A stretch of 18,780 nucleotides of DNA from Phoronis ovalis (taxonomy: Eukaryota > Phoronida > Phoronidae), in contig JAOXYB010016521.1 in NCBI GenBank assembly GCA_028565635.1, positions 1-18,780 of the forward strand. Reading direction: 5' to 3'. This document shows, one piece after another, positions 18,629-18,780 of the stretch (the stretch's first letter is position 1; each line of letters begins with the position of its first letter). A program made the translations under genes and the position numbers. The notes beneath the pieces are model-generated. The model did no database searches. It saw nothing but the letters and a program-made list of their open reading frames with translations, and was not told where the DNA came from.

Positions 18629-18780
18629 TTCTATAGAATTCTATAGAGCTTCTATAGAACTCTATAGAGCTCTATAGAGGCTCTATAGACCCTCTATAGA
18701 GGATCTATAGAGCTCTATAGAGGCTCTATAGACCCTCTATAGAGGATCTATAGAGCTCTATAGAGGCTCTATAGACCCTC
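18629..18780. repeat. Tandem array of palindromic TCTATAGA units with a 43-bp higher-order period, running off the window
   Basis: The array starts with simple 10-11-bp units (TTCTATAGAA, TTCTATAGAG, CTCTATAGAG). From about 18667 it settles into a 43-bp period; the GAGG anchor is at 18677, 18720 and 18763. Each 43-bp unit holds four TCTATAGA palindromes spaced 10-11 bp (CTCTATAGAG, GCTCTATAGAC, CCTCTATAGAG, GATCTATAGAG). The right end is cut by the window edge, so its true length is unknown. Repeated dyads could form hairpins. Confidence 0.9.

Noticed and set aside
1-18780. tRNA, rRNA, tRNA-derived SINE or CRISPR array
   Set aside because: I found no A-box/B-box pair, no rRNA-like block and no regularly spaced direct repeats with unique spacers; the right-edge array has no spacers.

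Overview
The window reads as nuclear DNA of an invertebrate animal, most likely a lophotrochozoan and perhaps a bivalve mollusc. It is AT-rich, genes are split by GT-AG introns, and intergenic DNA carries a short TA-flanked MITE, small tandem duplications and a satellite-like array. The mollusc guess rests on the style of the receptor, the MITE, and an AGTTATCTCCCTT motif that I recall as common in mollusc DNA; none of this is proof of lineage. There is no sign of bacterial gene organisation.

The one confidently identified gene is a complete death receptor of the tumour necrosis factor receptor superfamily (TNFRSF) on the minus strand, running from an ATG at 15973 to a TAG at 2193. Nine coding exons join with intact reading frame into 549 residues. 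They encode a signal peptide (exon 1), four cysteine-rich domains with 18 cysteines (exons 2-3), a short acidic stalk (exons 3-4), one transmembrane helix (exon 5), a cytoplasmic linker (exons 5-7) and a C-terminal death domain split across exons 8 and 9. The ectodomain most resembles vertebrate DR6 (TNFRSF21). Unlike DR6 as I remember it, this protein ends just after the death domain. Intron 1 is about 8.5 kb and the other introns are 195-1205 bp.

Layout from left to right: 1-1343 is mostly featureless AT-rich DNA with a small hairpin and a weak plus-strand terminal-exon candidate. 1344-2192 is the probable 3' UTR of the receptor. 2193-7451 holds coding exons 9 to 2. 7452-15910 is intron 1, with a 284-bp MITE at 13481-13764, a diverged ~98-bp tandem duplication and a 16-bp tandem repeat. 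15911-15973 is exon 1. 15974-16130 is the likely promoter and 5' UTR, with an SRF-type CArG box and a pair of TGCGCA sites. 16131-17900 is AT-rich intergenic DNA. 17900-18600 is locally richer in CpG and contains a well-spaced TATA/initiator pair followed by a four-codon ORF and a splice donor, possibly a plus-strand first exon that diverges from the receptor. 18629-18780 is a tandem array of palindromic TCTATAGA units that resolves into a 43-bp higher-order repeat and runs off the window.

Inferred biology: the receptor would bind a TNF-family ligand at the cell surface and recruit death-domain adaptors, giving apoptosis or immune signalling. Exons 3-7 all begin and end in phase 1, so any of them could be skipped without breaking the frame. 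This includes the transmembrane exon, and is the most testable point in the window. I found no evidence of a wholly new kind of system.
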